Positions 43,001 to 54,559 of a DNA stretch of 64,000 nt are shown in pieces. Made by a program: the position numbers and the translations under genes. Under the pieces are notes generated by a model. That model saw only the letters and a program-made list of their open reading frames with translations. It made no database searches and was not told where the DNA came from. Source of the DNA: Owenia fusiformis (Eukaryota; Annelida; Polychaeta; Sabellida; Oweniidae). Within the stretch, counting starts at the first letter, position 1; each line of letters begins with the position of its first letter. Location: the NCBI GenBank assembly GCA_903813345.2, contig CAIIXF020000004.1:23003985-23067984 (forward strand), written 5' to 3'.

Positions 43001-46000
43001 TTGAATGTCAAACCTGAAAAAAAGTATATAATTAAAAACTTTTTTTTCAAATTTGTTCACCATTTTACACCACTTCTTGACATTTTGCTCGGAATTCTTT
43101 TGACTGTTTGGCCTGGACCTGGAATGATCCAATTTATATGCAAAAATGTCCTCGATTATTGACATACCTCCATGTACGTTTTATCATTACAGTGGGTATG
43201 CAGTTTTCAGTGTTTTATTTTATCACATTATCGGCGGGACACAGTTGTCATGATGACGGCGTGATCGTTATTGTTTTCTTGATCGTGATCTATGTCATGA
43301 TCGTGATCGTCCTGCGTTATTTTCATCGCAATTTTAGGAAAACCACTCTTCAGATTTTATCTTAACTTGCTCACATTACAAAAGCTATCAAGTTCTAGAA
43401 CTGATTACATTTTGGGCAGCCATCTTATTTTCTAGCGGTTTTTCGATAAATCTTAATTGGCATCAGCCATTTCAGGAAAACCGCTCATTTGATGTTCTCC
43501 AAAGTCGCACACATGATAGAGGATATCAAGTTCTAGAGCTGATTAACTTTTGGGCGCCCATCTTGTTTTCTGGCAGCAAGAAAAGGATAAGGATAACACA
43601 GAGAAAAGTGCCAAATGAACTTGCTATTAAAGTAAAAAAGAAATTAAGAGAGATGTATCAAGTTTATTGGGAGAAACTAATTGATGGAAATGAGGGGGAA
43701 CTTTATTTAAACAACGAGAAACATTATTTGGATATGAACATTACCTTTCAGAAACATAGTCTAGAAATGGAGAGAGGGGTCGATACACGAGACCAATTAT
43801 TGATTTAAATATAACATTTTAAATAGGTAAAGATCCTGTAGTGGAAGGTGACATTTTTTATTTATATACAAACAAGAAAAGAATATCAGACAACCTTGCT
43901 TTGAAAAACTTGAAAACCTGTGCAATAATATTAAAAAATGAGTGATCATCATATGACAATTTTTCTTTTGACGAATGAGGGGAGCATCTTAAAGGAAACA
44001 GCTGACATGATACATAACCGTACGATTGATAGAGATAGGATCAAAATAACCGTATATTTGTAATTTGAAGAAGGTAGTCTTATTTCCTTTATTTTTCTTT
44101 TAAAATTTTTTACTGTAATTTTTATTGTTGGATTAACGTTTGGTCCTCATTGGGCATCAGTATATATATATCCTATTATATGTTATATGGTAGGGTTTAG
44201 AACTCATATCTCTCACTGAAAGTGTTTTCAAGACCATCCAGTGTGTTTCAACAATTTCCGTGGATCCGAATGGTGAAATTTTGCACAATATCTAATTCTG
44301 AGGCGTGTTTGTTAAAGTCTCGGTATTTCTTCAAAATTTAAGACTGAGAATAAATTATGGTATCAAGAAAATTTAAGACTGTTGTCTACACCATGTGATT
44401 AAATGAGCCAATGCATGCATGTATTAAGGAAAATATAGCGTGTTGCAGCGGTTCACTTTTTATTGACCAACCTGTATATTTCCATGGATCCCAAAGTGGA
44501 TCAATTTTATTGCTGTCCAAGTTGAACGGCATATTTCTATTGTTTTATAATTATTAAACACATCTTTAGACGCATCTTTTTACACAAATGTCCGAAAATA
44601 AAACATATTTTTATAGTAGCCCGGACAGAATTGTTCAATGGTCACTTTTTCTGTAATAACTTTTTTAATTTTCAGTATTATCAAAATCTGATTACATATT
44701 TGAAAACTAAAGTAAAATTCTGACATACAAAAAAAACATTTAAGGGATATCTCTTAATTTATTGATATTATAGGCGTTCATAGTATAAGTGACGCAAATA
44801 CATAATTCACCATTTTGTCTCATATTTTGTTCAAAAATGGCGTCATGTTTTGTGGTTTGAATGTTCAGTTGAAAGTTAATATTTAAGAAATGGCATGGGC
44901 CTATGAAGTCAGATGGACTGCTGCTTTGGTATGAAGTAATGACTGCATTTATAACATTTTGTCTTAAATTGACTTGTATGTATACCACTACTTAAAAAGG
45001 TTTGTACATTGTATGTACAGTACATTGTATATTGATAAGGTCGCAGGACTAAAGATTTTTTGGCCATTCCATTGTTACTCAAAGTGGATTAGCAACCCTA
45101 GTTCGTTTAACCTGTGCAACTATAGGGTCATATTGCCACAGTTTGTAGTGTCTTTCCCAGTCACACGCCTCTAAACCCATCCTTGGCATGCATGTGAATT
45201 GTTCTTCAGCTCTTCAATGGCCTCTGAGATGGCTGTTTGGAGCTCTTGAAAAGATTGAGGACCTACTCTCATCACACCCCGCACATTGGGGCGCCGCCTT
45301 TTCACATCCTCTTGAACACAACCCTGAACATTTCAATAGAGTTGATTTCATATACCCTTGGAGGGAGTTGACTTCTTGTAATTGATGATTGGTCAGTTGC
45401 TGCATTACATCAGGATTGTAACTGTGGCAGCATGGCCCTATACGTCCTATGACAATCTTTAAATACTAACTTTCAACTGAACATTCAAATTCACAAAATA
45501 TGCCGCCATTTTGAACAAATATGAGGCAAAATGATGAATTATGTATTTGCGTCAGTCATACTATGAACGCCTATGATATCAATAAATTAAATGTTCCTTA
45601 AATATTTTTTTGTATGTCAGAATTTTACTCTAGTTTTCAAATATGTGATCAGACTTTGATAATACTGAAAATTAAAAAAGTTATTAAAGAAAAAGTGACC
45701 ATTGAACAATTCTGTCCGGGCTACTATATTATTTTATCGATTTCACCAAGTGGCAATTGTTCCTTTCAAACATACATTACTGATTTGATTTTATCATTTC
45801 CCCAGGTTTTCTATAGCAGACTCCCTCTAACACCAACTCCCATTTGGGTAAATGATTTTGTTGAATAGCCCGGGAGGGGTTCAATACAATGAGGGTGTAT
45901 ACTATCCGTCACTCGTGAGAATAGTCGCATAATAATTATAAATTGAAATACACTCGTAGAATAACCGTTTCATTCCATAGTTTTACGGTTTTCAATTGCG

Positions 46001-49000
46001 TGTAAAGTTGAATTTATTTGGACATCTCATAGATTTTGCTTTTTCTACGAATTTTTTATTTAAAATAAACGGCAAAATTTATGCACATCATTACACAGTA
46101 TGTACAATACATGATCAATTGGATGAGCAGTGAACACATTTTCAACATTTTCAAAAATACAATTAGAATTAAAAATACATAATATTACAGTGCGCGCAAT
46201 ACATAATCAAGTGTATAATCAGTAATGCCTTGGACACATTTGCTCCGATCCATCGGCCGTCGCCCGGCCGATTGTGTGTTTTGTTTAATATTGTATTCAA
46301 TTTTGAACAAAATACTCAATCGGCCGAGCGCTGTAGTGAAAATCGGAGCAAATGTGGCCAAGGCATTAACCAATTATTGAACATTTTCAAATATCAATCA
46401 GAATTAAAAAAGCATAATATTACAGTGTGTACAATACATAATCAACGGCTATACAATTTTTGAGATCATTTAATAGTAATTAAAAACGATAAAATATAAG
46501 TACAATTATCAACGCATATCATAATAACATTGGAAGATGAAGCCATATTTTATATATCTTAGCACGTCCTCCACCAGTGTTGAAATGCGCGTACAAGGGC
46601 AAGCTTTACGCAGAGGGAGTACCCTTCAAGGATGACTGCAATCTTTGCGTGTGCTCCAATGGTTTCCCTGTCTGTCAACAAAATATCTGCAACCCAATTA
46701 CAGGTAGGGTCATACAGATATTCCCAATTAGCGTTCGTATACACTTTTTATTAAATGCATGCATTGGTTCATATTATCACATGTTCGAGAGAAAAGTCTA
46801 AAATGTTTGTTGATGCCATTGTAAATGCTCAGTCTAGGATTTTGAAGAAATTCCAAGACTTAAACAAACATGCTTTAAAATTATATGTCGTGGAAAATTT
46901 TACAAATGTGATTCACAGAAATTGTTGAAACACACTGAATGTTCTTAGAATGTTCTCTGAATGTTTCAGTGAGGGAAATAAGTTTAAAACCCTACCATAT
47001 GCTTAACTGGACATTATTTGAGCATAAAACACATTCAACTTTTCATTATTCAATGTTTTGAGCCATATTTCAATTGAATTTGTCCATGCTTAATGGAAAT
47101 GTCTACATTTTGAGACCATACAGGGGTATGTTGCGATTTCACTGAAAAATACCTTCGTCTGTTGAATCTTGGATCACAATAGCTTTGCAACTCACGAAGG
47201 TAGGCTGTTAGTTTTTACACTATAATGTCAAATTTAAGACTTTTGTCTACAAAATGTGATAATATGTGTCAATACATGCATGTTTTAAGGAAAATATAGC
47301 CTGTTGCAGCGGTTCACCATTGGACCACCCTGTGTTAACAGTGTCCAGTGAGGGTGTTCAATACAATGGGGGTGTATAATATCCGTCACTCGTGAGAATA
47401 GTCGAATAATAATTATAAATTGAAATACACTCGTAGAATGATCTTTTCATTCCATAGTTTTAACGGTTTTCAATTGCGTGTATTTGCGTGAAATCTCATA
47501 GATTTTGCTTTTTCACTTCTACTAATTTTTTTAACGGTTTTCAATAGTACAATAACGTCATTTCTGCGAGCAATATAGTGAAATATTGGACCTTGGGCCG
47601 ACGTTATTAGTATTATTACCACCGTTAACGACCAGGACTGAAACAGCAAAAAAATCTTACGCATTGAACGATATCTAATTTCCTGGGGAAAATTGCCGGT
47701 CCAGAATATATTCTAGACCGGTCCATATGGACCACAACTATGACGTCACACATTTCTCAGGTCGATATAGTAAAATGAATGCCTTCTAAACTAGCACTAA
47801 AACCCCTAGAACTGGCCCGGCAAGGTGGTAATAATTGCGTGTATTTGGAAATCTCATAGATTTTGCTTTTTTCTACTAATTTTTTTTATTTAAAATAAAC
47901 GGCAAAATATATATCATTACAGTATGTACAATACATGATCAAGTGGATGAGCAGTGAACACATTTTTCAACATTTTCAAAAAAATATCAAAATTAAAAAT
48001 ACATAATATTACAGTGCGTGCAATACATAATCAAGTGTATAATCAGTAATGCCTGGGTCACATTTGCTCCGATCCATCGGCCGGCGTCCGGCCGATTGAG
48101 TGTTTTGTTCAATATTGTATATTCAATAACAAAATACTCAATTGGCCGAGCGCAATAGTGAAAATCAGAGCAAATGTGACCAAGGCATTAACCAATTATT
48201 GAACAATTTCAAAAATCAATCATAATTAAAAATGCATAATATTACAGTGTGTACAATACATAATAAACGGCTATACAATTTTTGAGATCATTTAATAGTA
48301 ATTAAAAACGATAAAATATCAGTACAATTATCAACGCATATCATAATACCATTGGAAGATGAAGCCATATCTTATATATCTTAGCACCTCCTCCACCAGT
48401 GTTGAAATGCGCGTACAAGGGCAAGCTTTACGCAGAGGGAGTTCCCTTCAAGGATGACTGCAATCTTTGCATGTGCTCCAATGGTTTCCCTGTCTGTCAA
48501 CAAAATATCTGCAACCCAATTACAGGTAGGGTCATACATATATTCCCAATTAGCGTTCGTATACACTTTTTATTAAATGCATGAATTGGTTCATATTATC
48601 ACATGTTGGAGAGAAAAGTCTAATATGTTTGTTGATGCCATTGTAAATGCTCAGTCTTGAATTTTGAAGAAATTCCAAGACTTAAACAAACATGCTTGAA
48701 AATTAGATGTTGTGAAAAATTCCACCTTTCATTATTCAATGTTTTGAGCCATATTTCATTTGAATTTGTCCATGCTTAATGCAAATATCGACATTTTGAA
48801 ACCATAAAGGGGTATGTTCACTGAAAAATACCTTCGTTTGTGGAAACTTTGATCACAATAGCTTTGCAACTAACGAAGGTGGGATGCTAGTTTTTACATT
48901 ATAATGTGCGCGATTCAAAATCAATCGAGGTAAAAAAACATTAGGTCTTTTAGACTGTGGCTATGACTGAGGCAGGGTATCGAAGGGTTGAAGAATCTTG

Positions 49001-52000
49001 GATTTTGAAGTTCACATTTCATCCTTTTTCAGTAATATTTGGTTAGGGCCTCTTATTTCTGCAAATCTCAAGACTAAGATAAATGTAAAGTATTCCACTA
49101 CAACATGTGCACAAATTAAAGGAGTCCTGCAGGTAATAAGGGTAATATAGCCCATTGCATCAGTTCACTTTTTTGGACCACTCTGTAAGTATTAATAATC
49201 TTATAATTATAAGCCTATTACGTATAACAAAAATCTCTAATAAAAAAAAGCATTTACCATCAAACGATTCAATGTTCACCCCATGCCTGGGTCACATTTG
49301 CTCCGATCCATCGGCCGGCATCCGGCCGATTGAGTGATTTGCTTAATATTGTATTAAATTTTGAACAAAATACTCAATCGGCCGGGCGCCGTTGTGAAAA
49401 GCGGATCAAATGTGACCAAGGCATTACTTGACACGTTCTTAACCTTTCGAGTTTTAGTCGATTTACTCAAAAGCAGCCTGTGCGAAAGTCGAAAATCACG
49501 CGCATGCTCGATCGAGGTAGGGTAGTGTGTTTTTTCGCTGGCCTATTATGCATTTATTAACATGATGTTATTTCGTTTCATTGCCTTTAGTGCCGGTTTA
49601 ACACTGTGCTCTCTTGGATTTATAGGAAACTGGTAGACAGTAATGGCTTGGTCACATTTGCTCCGATCCATCTCGGCCGGCGCCCGCCCGATTGAGTGTT
49701 TGATTCAATATTGTATTCAATTTTGAAAAAAATACTCAATCGGCCGAGCGCCGTAGTGAAAATCGGAGAAAATGTGACCAAGCCAATAGCATCACTTTAT
49801 TTCTTGAATGTTGTCAGCAAACTTTGAAAGCATAAAAATGCATAATATTACAATGTGTATAATACATGGATGAGCATATTTTTCAACATTTTCAAAAACC
49901 AGTCAGAATAATTAATACTGTCAATAAAAAATGAATGCTGTTCTTATTCTGTTAACCAAAGGCTATACAATTTTTGAGATCATATTATCATATAATTAAA
50001 AACGATAAAATATCAGTACAATTATCAAGGTATATCATAATACCATTGAAGGATGAAGCCATATTTTATATATCTTAGCACCTCCTCCACCAGTGTTGAA
50101 ATGCGCGTACAAGGGCAAGCTTTACGCAGAGGGAGTTCCCTTCAAGGATAACTGCAATCTTTGCGTGTGCTCCAATGGTTTCCCTGTCTGTCAACAAAAT
50201 ATCTGAAACCCGATTACAGGTAGGGTCATACAGATATTCCCAATGAGTGTTCGTATACACTTTTTAGTAAATGCATGAATTGGTTCATATTATCACATGA
50301 TGGAGAGAAAAGTCTAAAATGTTTGTTGATGCCATTGTTTATTCTTAAACTTGAATTTTGAAGAAATGCTAAGACTTAAACAAACATACTTGAAAATTAG
50401 ATATTGTGGAAAATTTTACCAATGAGATTCACAGAAATTGTTAAACACTGGATGTTCTTAGAGCAGCTTTCAGTGAGAGATAAAGGTTTAAAACCCGACC
50501 GTTTAAAAACCGAGCCTTTCGAGGTGGAGTCAATTTACCCAAAAGCAGCCTGTGCGAAAGTAGAAAATCTCGCGCATGCTCGATCGAGGTAGGGTAGTAT
50601 GTTTATCGCTGGCCTATTATTTTCCTATTATGTACCACCCTCGTAAAATTACGATTTCTCTGCAACCTGATGTCCAATCAAGATCATTCAAGTATATATG
50701 TGTTTCTGACACGTTTTGGCGTCTACCCAAGGTTTGCACGCGAAATTGACGTAATTCATGACTGATATCGGGAAGACAAAATTTGAGATGCACAAACAAA
50801 ATTGCTTGTGAAAACTACAAAGGTGTTCCAAAGACTTTACTTGGCTAAGGTTTTATTTGAAGATACATTGCATACAGAACACTGAAGCAAATGATATGTT
50901 GAAAACGTTCTATATTTCAGTCTGAACATGTTATTACATGTCACGTAAGGCCAGTGTTTTATGTGGGGATTATAGGTATTTTACTTGTTTGTGTCTCGGG
51001 GACATTTTTGTAAATAGTTATATAAACAATTTTGAAAAAAATGTCACATATTTTTGTCTTCCCGATTTCAGTCATAAATTGCGTCAATTTCGCGTGCAAA
51101 CATTGGGTAGACGTTGTCATTACCGGATGCCCAAACGTGTCAGGAACACATAGGTACTTGAATGGCATCAGGGTGCAGAGAAATCGTAATTTTACTGAGT
51201 GGCTTCACGAAAAAATAAAAATGCTATACGCCTCGTTAATGCATTTATTTGAATTATGTTATTTCCTTTCATTGCCTTTAGTGCTGTTACATTATTTCGC
51301 TTCATTGCATTTATTGCTGGTATATTATTTCGTTTCATTGCATTTATTACTTTTTTATTGTGATTTATTATTGCTATAATATTCATTTGAATGCATTTAA
51401 CGCTGGTTTAACAGTGTGCTCTATTGGATTTATATGAAATTGGTAGACAGTAAGCATAACTTTATGTCTTGAATGTTTTCAGCGAAGTTTGCAAGCACTA
51501 CAGGTGTACCCGAAAAAGGTGAGCTTCTTTTCTAACCCCAGCTTCATTCATTAGCCTATTTCAACACACGAGTATTGTACTAGAAGTATGCACTCAGGCA
51601 TAGTGCAGTCACTCAGGATCTCCGGATCCAGAAATCTATGAGCTTCAGGGCAAGTCGTCAGCCGGATTTGCATTTACGAATGCTACCTTAGATAAAAGTA
51701 GACTAGATGTACGTTTTAGAAAATATTCGTAGGCATAACAAATCACAAACATGTAAATATAAGTGCATATCTGATGCACCATTTTTGATTGTGAAGCTGT
51801 TTCAAAGTAACCAGAAAGGTCACCTTCAAGTATACACTCTAGTCTGGCTTCTGCACATGCTATTGTTTATACGCAAATAGCGGAAATGTGAGGGGATATC
51901 GTAAATTGTTCTTGGGTGCATTTTTGAACTACTACTAGTGTAATTTGCAAGCGCAGCACTTAATGAGACTTCCCCTCAAGTATCACGAAGATGATCAATG

Positions 52001-54451
52001 GACCTCGTCTGTTTTCAACAAAACGGCTCATCAAGCTCACTTAAACACTCACATGACTCTTTTGAAAGAACTCCTGTGATGCACCGTCGAGGATCTACCG
52101 CGAGTCTTCTTGACATGGGCACTACGGTATTAAGCATGCTTTGAAAAGCCGTTTTGAAACGCACGAGCATGTAATTTGCATTGAGGAGCTTATTGTTTTT
52201 TCGTGATACCTTCGGGAAAGGCTCATTATATATAAGGTGTCACTAAACTAAATACCCCTTCCGGGGTGTGTGTTTTTAATACTTTAAAAACGAGGCCAAA
52301 CCAGATCAAATGGTGTGAATAGTAAGTTAAGTGTATGTACACTTGATATATGAGGTGTTTATGTAAAGTAAAGGTTTAAGTTTTTAAGTTTAAAAGTTTA
52401 AAATATTTTATTTCTGTGTCACAGGTTTAAAAACTTCATTCAATATCATATAATAAATACTTTAAAAAAAACACCAGCCGGCATCGGCTTAGGAGACACC
52501 ATTAAATGTATATCTAATTGTAATTGAGTATTGACTAGAGTAAGTTGACTTAATAGAGCACTCTTAAATAGAGTAGTATTCAAGTGCTGCCATCTTTAAA
52601 TGCTTTGACAAATATTTTTCTATTAATGGCCATTATCACAATAAATGAATATGCATGCAAACATAAATAAGCTGTATTGATACAATAAATTTTGCAGTCA
52701 AGTGCTGGAAAATGAGTATAACAGATTGGGGACACACACTTGCTGCCCAGTTATATCTTTAATTCTAAAAAGTATCAGTTTTAACCAAGTCTGGACTTCA
52801 CAAGTGTAACTCCTATAATCTGCCATAGTCAAATTGCCTTTTTGAATACATATTATGAATAAGAGCTGCTAGAGGTTTTTGAATCTTCTTGGCAAGCATT
52901 GGGCTAATAAATGTCAAAAGTGAATTTGCATCATTCAAGTCAAGTTTTCATCGGTAAAGCAGGGATTCTACCCGATATGTACCCAAGAACTTTTGTGAAG
53001 TTTTTCAATATTATTCAATGGATTACCGCAGTGACACCTTAAGTGCTGCACGAGCAAATTTCGCCCGCGGGCACTACAAAAACGCAGCCTTAGTAAGCTT
53101 AACTTTATTTTTGAATGTTTCCAGCAGTGTCTGAAGGCAAAACAGCTTTACCCAAAACAGGTTCAGGTGTGTATTGTTCAAACTTTTAAATCAATTATAG
53201 CTTTACTCATTACTTTTAGGAACTCAGACTAATAAAATGGACTCGATGCGAGTAGAAATAATCTTAATTTTCCTCATTAAAAATTCAAAATTCAGTCAAA
53301 GTGATGTCATATTTTAAATCTACATGTAAAAGTACATCTAGAAATATGGTTTCGAAAATTGTTGATCAACTTTGAAAATTCATTTTTTGGAAAATGTGAC
53401 TTATAATTCGGGGAGATTCCCCCCAGACCCCATGTTATAAAATCACAAAACTTTTCTTGTATTGGACAGATAACATTTTCTCTCATTGGACATATTTTAA
53501 TTTGCATAATTATTAGGTACATAAGAGTAATATAAAAATGGAACCACTAAAACTGATGTAATTAAGTTAACTTTCTACTACATCCGCCATGCTATCTGAC
53601 CCGAACGAGCCACCTGGTGGTGAAACTGGTAACTAATCTGCGTCATTGCAACAGCAGATCCGATATCAAAAAACGCTCAGCAATTAAGCCGATATGTGTA
53701 TTGCACATTGTCTCGGTTATATTTATGGAGGTCGTGCGTTTCAAATATATATTCTACAGGAATTTCCCAAAAATAGTTTATTATTTCAGCGACGTATGGT
53801 GAGGCTTCAGTCTCTGCAGGAAGAACTTGCTTGGATATTCAAAAGAAGCGTTTACCAGAAAAACTACCATCGGGATTGTATTGGGTGACACTAGGTAGCC
53901 AAAAGGCCCAACAACTCTATTGTGACATGGATACAGATGATGGTGGTTGGTCATTAGTATGGACATACACATTTACGAATTATGCAAATTTTAACAGTGA
54001 CAGCAATGCAGTCACCCCTCGCCCATCGTGGGATGATACCGGATATACTACAGCAAACACCCCTGCTTCTACAAGTCCTCCTTTGTCTGAGACGCAGCTT
54101 GGAGCACTCGAGTTTGCAATGTGGAGTCAAATTGGGAGTGAATTTATGATCAAATCAAATATCAACCAATGGATCGCGTGTACACCAAACATTGGGAGCT
54201 TTGTTGATTGGAAAACTGGATCATTGAACTGCAGAATGGTGAAAGTCGTTGCAACTAAATGTACAGATGTAGTCCCTACAAGAATCTCTTTTTGGAGGCC
54301 AAAGGGTCCTGTACTAAGGGGGAGAGATGTTTTCTATTTCTTTGATACAAATACAGACTCAAATTGGCCAGCACACGACCCTTGTGGGGTATACGCTGAA
54401 AATCACATCAATAATGTTGTTGACCCAAGGGGCAACGTGTTCATTCGCTGA
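37090..54451 (+). CDS. Secreted VWC/fibrinogen-C-like protein, gene 1 (spliced)
   Basis: Predicted exons: 37,090-37,144; 37,943-38,140; 40,732-40,890; 42,144-42,284; 46,563-46,703; 48,385-48,525; 50,079-50,219; 51,483-51,518; 53,125-53,166; 53,790-54,451. All introns are GT..AG and phase 1, and the total is 572 codons with stop. Order: signal peptide (MDSEHGVFFAIIALALVSS), a Lys/Glu-rich coiled coil (about residues 35-80), five six-cysteine VWC-like modules, two short Thr/Gly linkers and a C-terminal fibrinogen-C-like GGW domain. Coiled coil plus this domain suggests an oligomeric, extracellular, possibly lectin-like or adhesive protein (inference). An in-frame TGA in the fifth VWC exon would cut the product at about 320 residues. 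Skipping that exon gives 524 residues in frame. Its paralogue is at 58,903-62,853. Confidence 0.78.
37690..37885. repeat. Partial copy of the GC-rich palindromic MITE
   Basis: The reverse complement of 391-545 is recognisable (CTGGATACGCCGTACGG, CGAGCGTAGTTTTCCTACGC, ending CAAATGTGACTGGGGTG). It lies in intron 1 of gene 1. The outer left end is missing. Confidence 0.75.
38750..38990. repeat. Inverted partial copy of the unit-B hAT-like interior
   Basis: Read on the minus strand it matches about 26,160-26,330 joined to 27,117-27,180: TTGGTATCAAGATAAAGAGG, then GGACGCTAATGTCTCGAAAA, GTAACCTGACTC and ATAGGGG. It is uninterrupted at the point where the 773-bp element sits in unit B. It lies in intron 2 of gene 1. 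Confidence 0.75.
39420..40430. repeat. Diverged tandem repeat in intron 2, ~0.42-0.48 kb period
   Basis: TTTGACCTACATTTTGACCTAGG (39,724) recurs as TTTGACCTAGATTTTGACC (40,203). AAACGCCATCACTTCCGAAC (39,932) recurs as AAACGCCCTAACTTCC (40,349). TCTCATA-TTTTTACAATT also recurs. At least two full and one partial old copies. No coding potential. Confidence 0.65.
40732..40890 (+). other. VWC-like exon 1 of gene 1
   Basis: This 159-bp phase 1-1 exon lies between TTATATTTTAG and GTAAGT. It begins with a Pro/Ser-rich linker and then has the cysteine pattern C-x16-C-x2-C-x-C-x6-C-x4-C (DCNLCSC core), the first six cysteines of a von Willebrand C module. It is clearly more diverged than the following four VWC exons, so it predates their amplification. 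Confidence 0.82.
41380..41690 (+). pseudogene. LINE reverse-transcriptase fragment in intron 3
   Basis: The plus-strand frame encodes LKKAFDSI, then VKHGYSLSPLLFNI, the RT motifs containing the first catalytic Asp and the SPLLFNI block. It stops where YIND should follow, and the FADD motif is absent. It is a truncated relic in the intron between VWC exons 1 and 2. The downstream TTAGCGAAACGTCG block (41,775) is probably LINE 3' sequence. Confidence 0.75.
42144..42284 (+). other. VWC-like exon 2 of gene 1
   Basis: A 141-bp phase 1-1 exon (47 codons), C-x16-C-x2-C-x-C-x6-C-x4-C, with core YAEGVPFNDDCNFCVC. It differs from exons 3-5 at the start (PSQP against RPPP/PPPP) and at N/K and F/L near DDCN. 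It is the oldest member of the amplified set. Confidence 0.85.
42285..44612. other. Intron 4, first part; no recognised gene
   Basis: Mostly featureless. An inverted block around 43,262-43,312 (GTGATCG...CGATCAC words) and an 82-codon Lys-rich ORF at 43,563-43,808 that may be a LINE relic are the only points of note. Neither is strong. Confidence 0.35.
44613..45728. mobile_element. 1.1-kb long-TIR element in intron 4
   Basis: Ends TAGTAGCCCGGACAGAATTG and the complement CAATTCTGTCCGGGCTACTA lie within TATA contexts. The inverted arms are imperfect and about 270 bp long (for example CGTTCATAGTATAAGTGACG against CGTCAGTCATACTATGAACG). The single-copy middle (about 45,180-45,440) has a minus-strand frame that may be a decayed Tc1/mariner-type transposase C-terminus, weakly supported. 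Confidence 0.75.
46225..46366. mobile_element. ATGCCTGGGTCAC MITE, copy 2
   Basis: 142 bp with TA on both sides, upstream of VWC exon 3. It begins ATGCCTTGGACACATTTGC and ends GTGGCCAAGGCAT. Confidence 0.85.
46563..46703 (+). other. VWC-like exon 3 of gene 1
   Basis: A 141-bp phase 1-1 exon, with PPVLKCAYKGKLYAEGVPFK followed by DDCNLCVC and the SNGFPVCQQNIC end. All six cysteines are present; acceptor ATATCTTAG, donor GTAGGG. Nearly identical to exon 4. Confidence 0.85.
48049..48188. mobile_element. ATGCCTGGGTCAC MITE, copy 3
   Basis: 140 bp with TA flanks, at the position equivalent to copy 2 but upstream of VWC exon 4. It was therefore duplicated together with the exon rather than inserted independently. 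Confidence 0.85.
48385..48525 (+). other. VWC-like exon 4 of gene 1
   Basis: A 141-bp phase 1-1 exon, six cysteines, differing from exon 3 by R to P at the start and V to M in DDCNLCMC. Open in frame. Confidence 0.85.
49283..49424. mobile_element. ATGCCTGGGTCAC MITE, copy 4
   Basis: About 142 bp between VWC exons 4 and 5. The right flank is TA; the left TA is lost (CCCC precedes it). Confidence 0.8.
49643..49786. mobile_element. ATGCCTGGGTCAC MITE, copy 5
   Basis: 144 bp with TA on both sides; it begins ATGGCTTGGTCACATTTGC, so both ends carry a compensating change (GCTTGG/CCAAGC). It lies 219 bp after copy 4. Confidence 0.8.
50079..50219 (+). pseudogene. VWC-like exon 5 of gene 1, with in-frame TGA
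   Basis: Same 141-bp length and splice sites as exons 3 and 4, but TGC for the sixth cysteine reads TGA at 50,204-50,206 (NICNP becomes NI-stop). A second change turns DDCN into DNCN. Because the exon is phase 1-1, skipping it would keep the downstream linkers and C-terminal domain in frame. Inclusion would end the protein and probably trigger transcript decay. Confidence 0.85.
50634..51200. mobile_element. Foldback element with ~165-bp arms
   Basis: Arms at about 50,634-50,800 and 51,035-51,200 are inverted copies (CACGCGAAATTGACG against CGTCAATTTCGCGTG; ATCGGGAAGACAAA against TTTGTCTTCCCGAT). The ORFs at 50,617-50,799, 50,938-51,153 and 50,959-51,168 are mirror images, not genes. Confidence 0.8.
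51280..51400. repeat. Short 33-bp minisatellite in gene 1 intron
   Basis: About three units of GCTGGTATATTATTTCGTTTCATTGCATTTATT type, the same unit as the long array in gene 2 (59,550-59,870). It lies before the first linker exon. Confidence 0.7.
51519..53124. other. Intron 8 of gene 1, no recognised element
   Basis: Starts with donor GTGAGC after the 36-bp linker exon. A run of TTTAAGTTTTTAAGTTTAAAAG near 52,374 and nothing else of note. No gene seen. Confidence 0.4.
53285..53635. repeat. Dispersed repeat shared with unit A hAT-like interior
   Basis: CATGTAAAAGTACATC, GTTGATCAA, CGGGGAGATTC and GCCACCTGGTGGTGAAACTG occur in the same order at 20,715-20,992. It lies in the last intron of gene 1. 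Confidence 0.75.
53790..54451 (+). other. Fibrinogen-C-like terminal exon of gene 1
   Basis: A 662-bp last exon after TTATTTCAG. It encodes about 220 residues: TCLDIQKK, GLYWVTLG, then YCDMDTDDGGWSLVWTYTF, the GGW hallmark shared by fibrinogen-C-related and intelectin-like domains. The second half (ISFWRPKGPV, FYFFDTN, HDPCGVY) lacks the usual fibrinogen EFWLG and calcium-site motifs, so it is a divergent member. Six cysteines. Stop TGA at 54,449-54,451. Confidence 0.8.
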
Positions 54452-54485
54452 ACAATTATTTTAGCTAGTTAATGATGTCATTCTT

Positions 54486-54491
54486 AATAAA
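54486..54491 (+). promoter_or_regulatory. Polyadenylation signal AATAAA, gene 1
   Basis: AATAAA lies 35 bp after the stop codon. Gene 2 has one 29 bp after its stop, supporting a very short 3' UTR in both. Confidence 0.65.
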
Positions 54492-54559
54492 ACACCCTAC
54501 ATAAAAACACAACTTTCCGTTACTTATTATGGTTTAGATTTGAGTATGATATTAGCTGC

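Larger units (their letters stand above)
45870..50470. repeat. Intragenic tandem duplication carrying VWC exons 3-5
   Basis: Exon plus flanking intron is repeated with steps of about 1,822 bp (46,563 to 48,385) and 1,694 bp (48,385 to 50,079). Intron landmarks repeat with the exons: AATGGGGGTGTATAATATCCG, CGTCACTCGTGAGAATAGTC, GTACAATACATAATCAA, GATGAAGCCATAT before each acceptor and TTTGTTGATGCCATTG after each donor. Low divergence in introns as well as exons shows the copies are young. Confidence 0.88.

Noticed and set aside
43563-43808. 82-codon Lys-rich ORF in intron 4
   Set aside because: Could be a LINE relic, but no RT or endonuclease motif is visible; not called as a gene.
45188-45405. 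ORFs on both strands in the middle of the long-TIR element
   Set aside because: A transposase C-terminus is possible on the minus strand, but no catalytic DDE motif can be read, so it is only mentioned within the element.
46559-46744. Minus-strand ORFs opposite the VWC exons (MYTNANWEY...), also at 42,140, 48,381 and 50,075
   Set aside because: They are antisense shadows of the VWC exons; the plus strand shows splice sites, phase and cysteine pattern.
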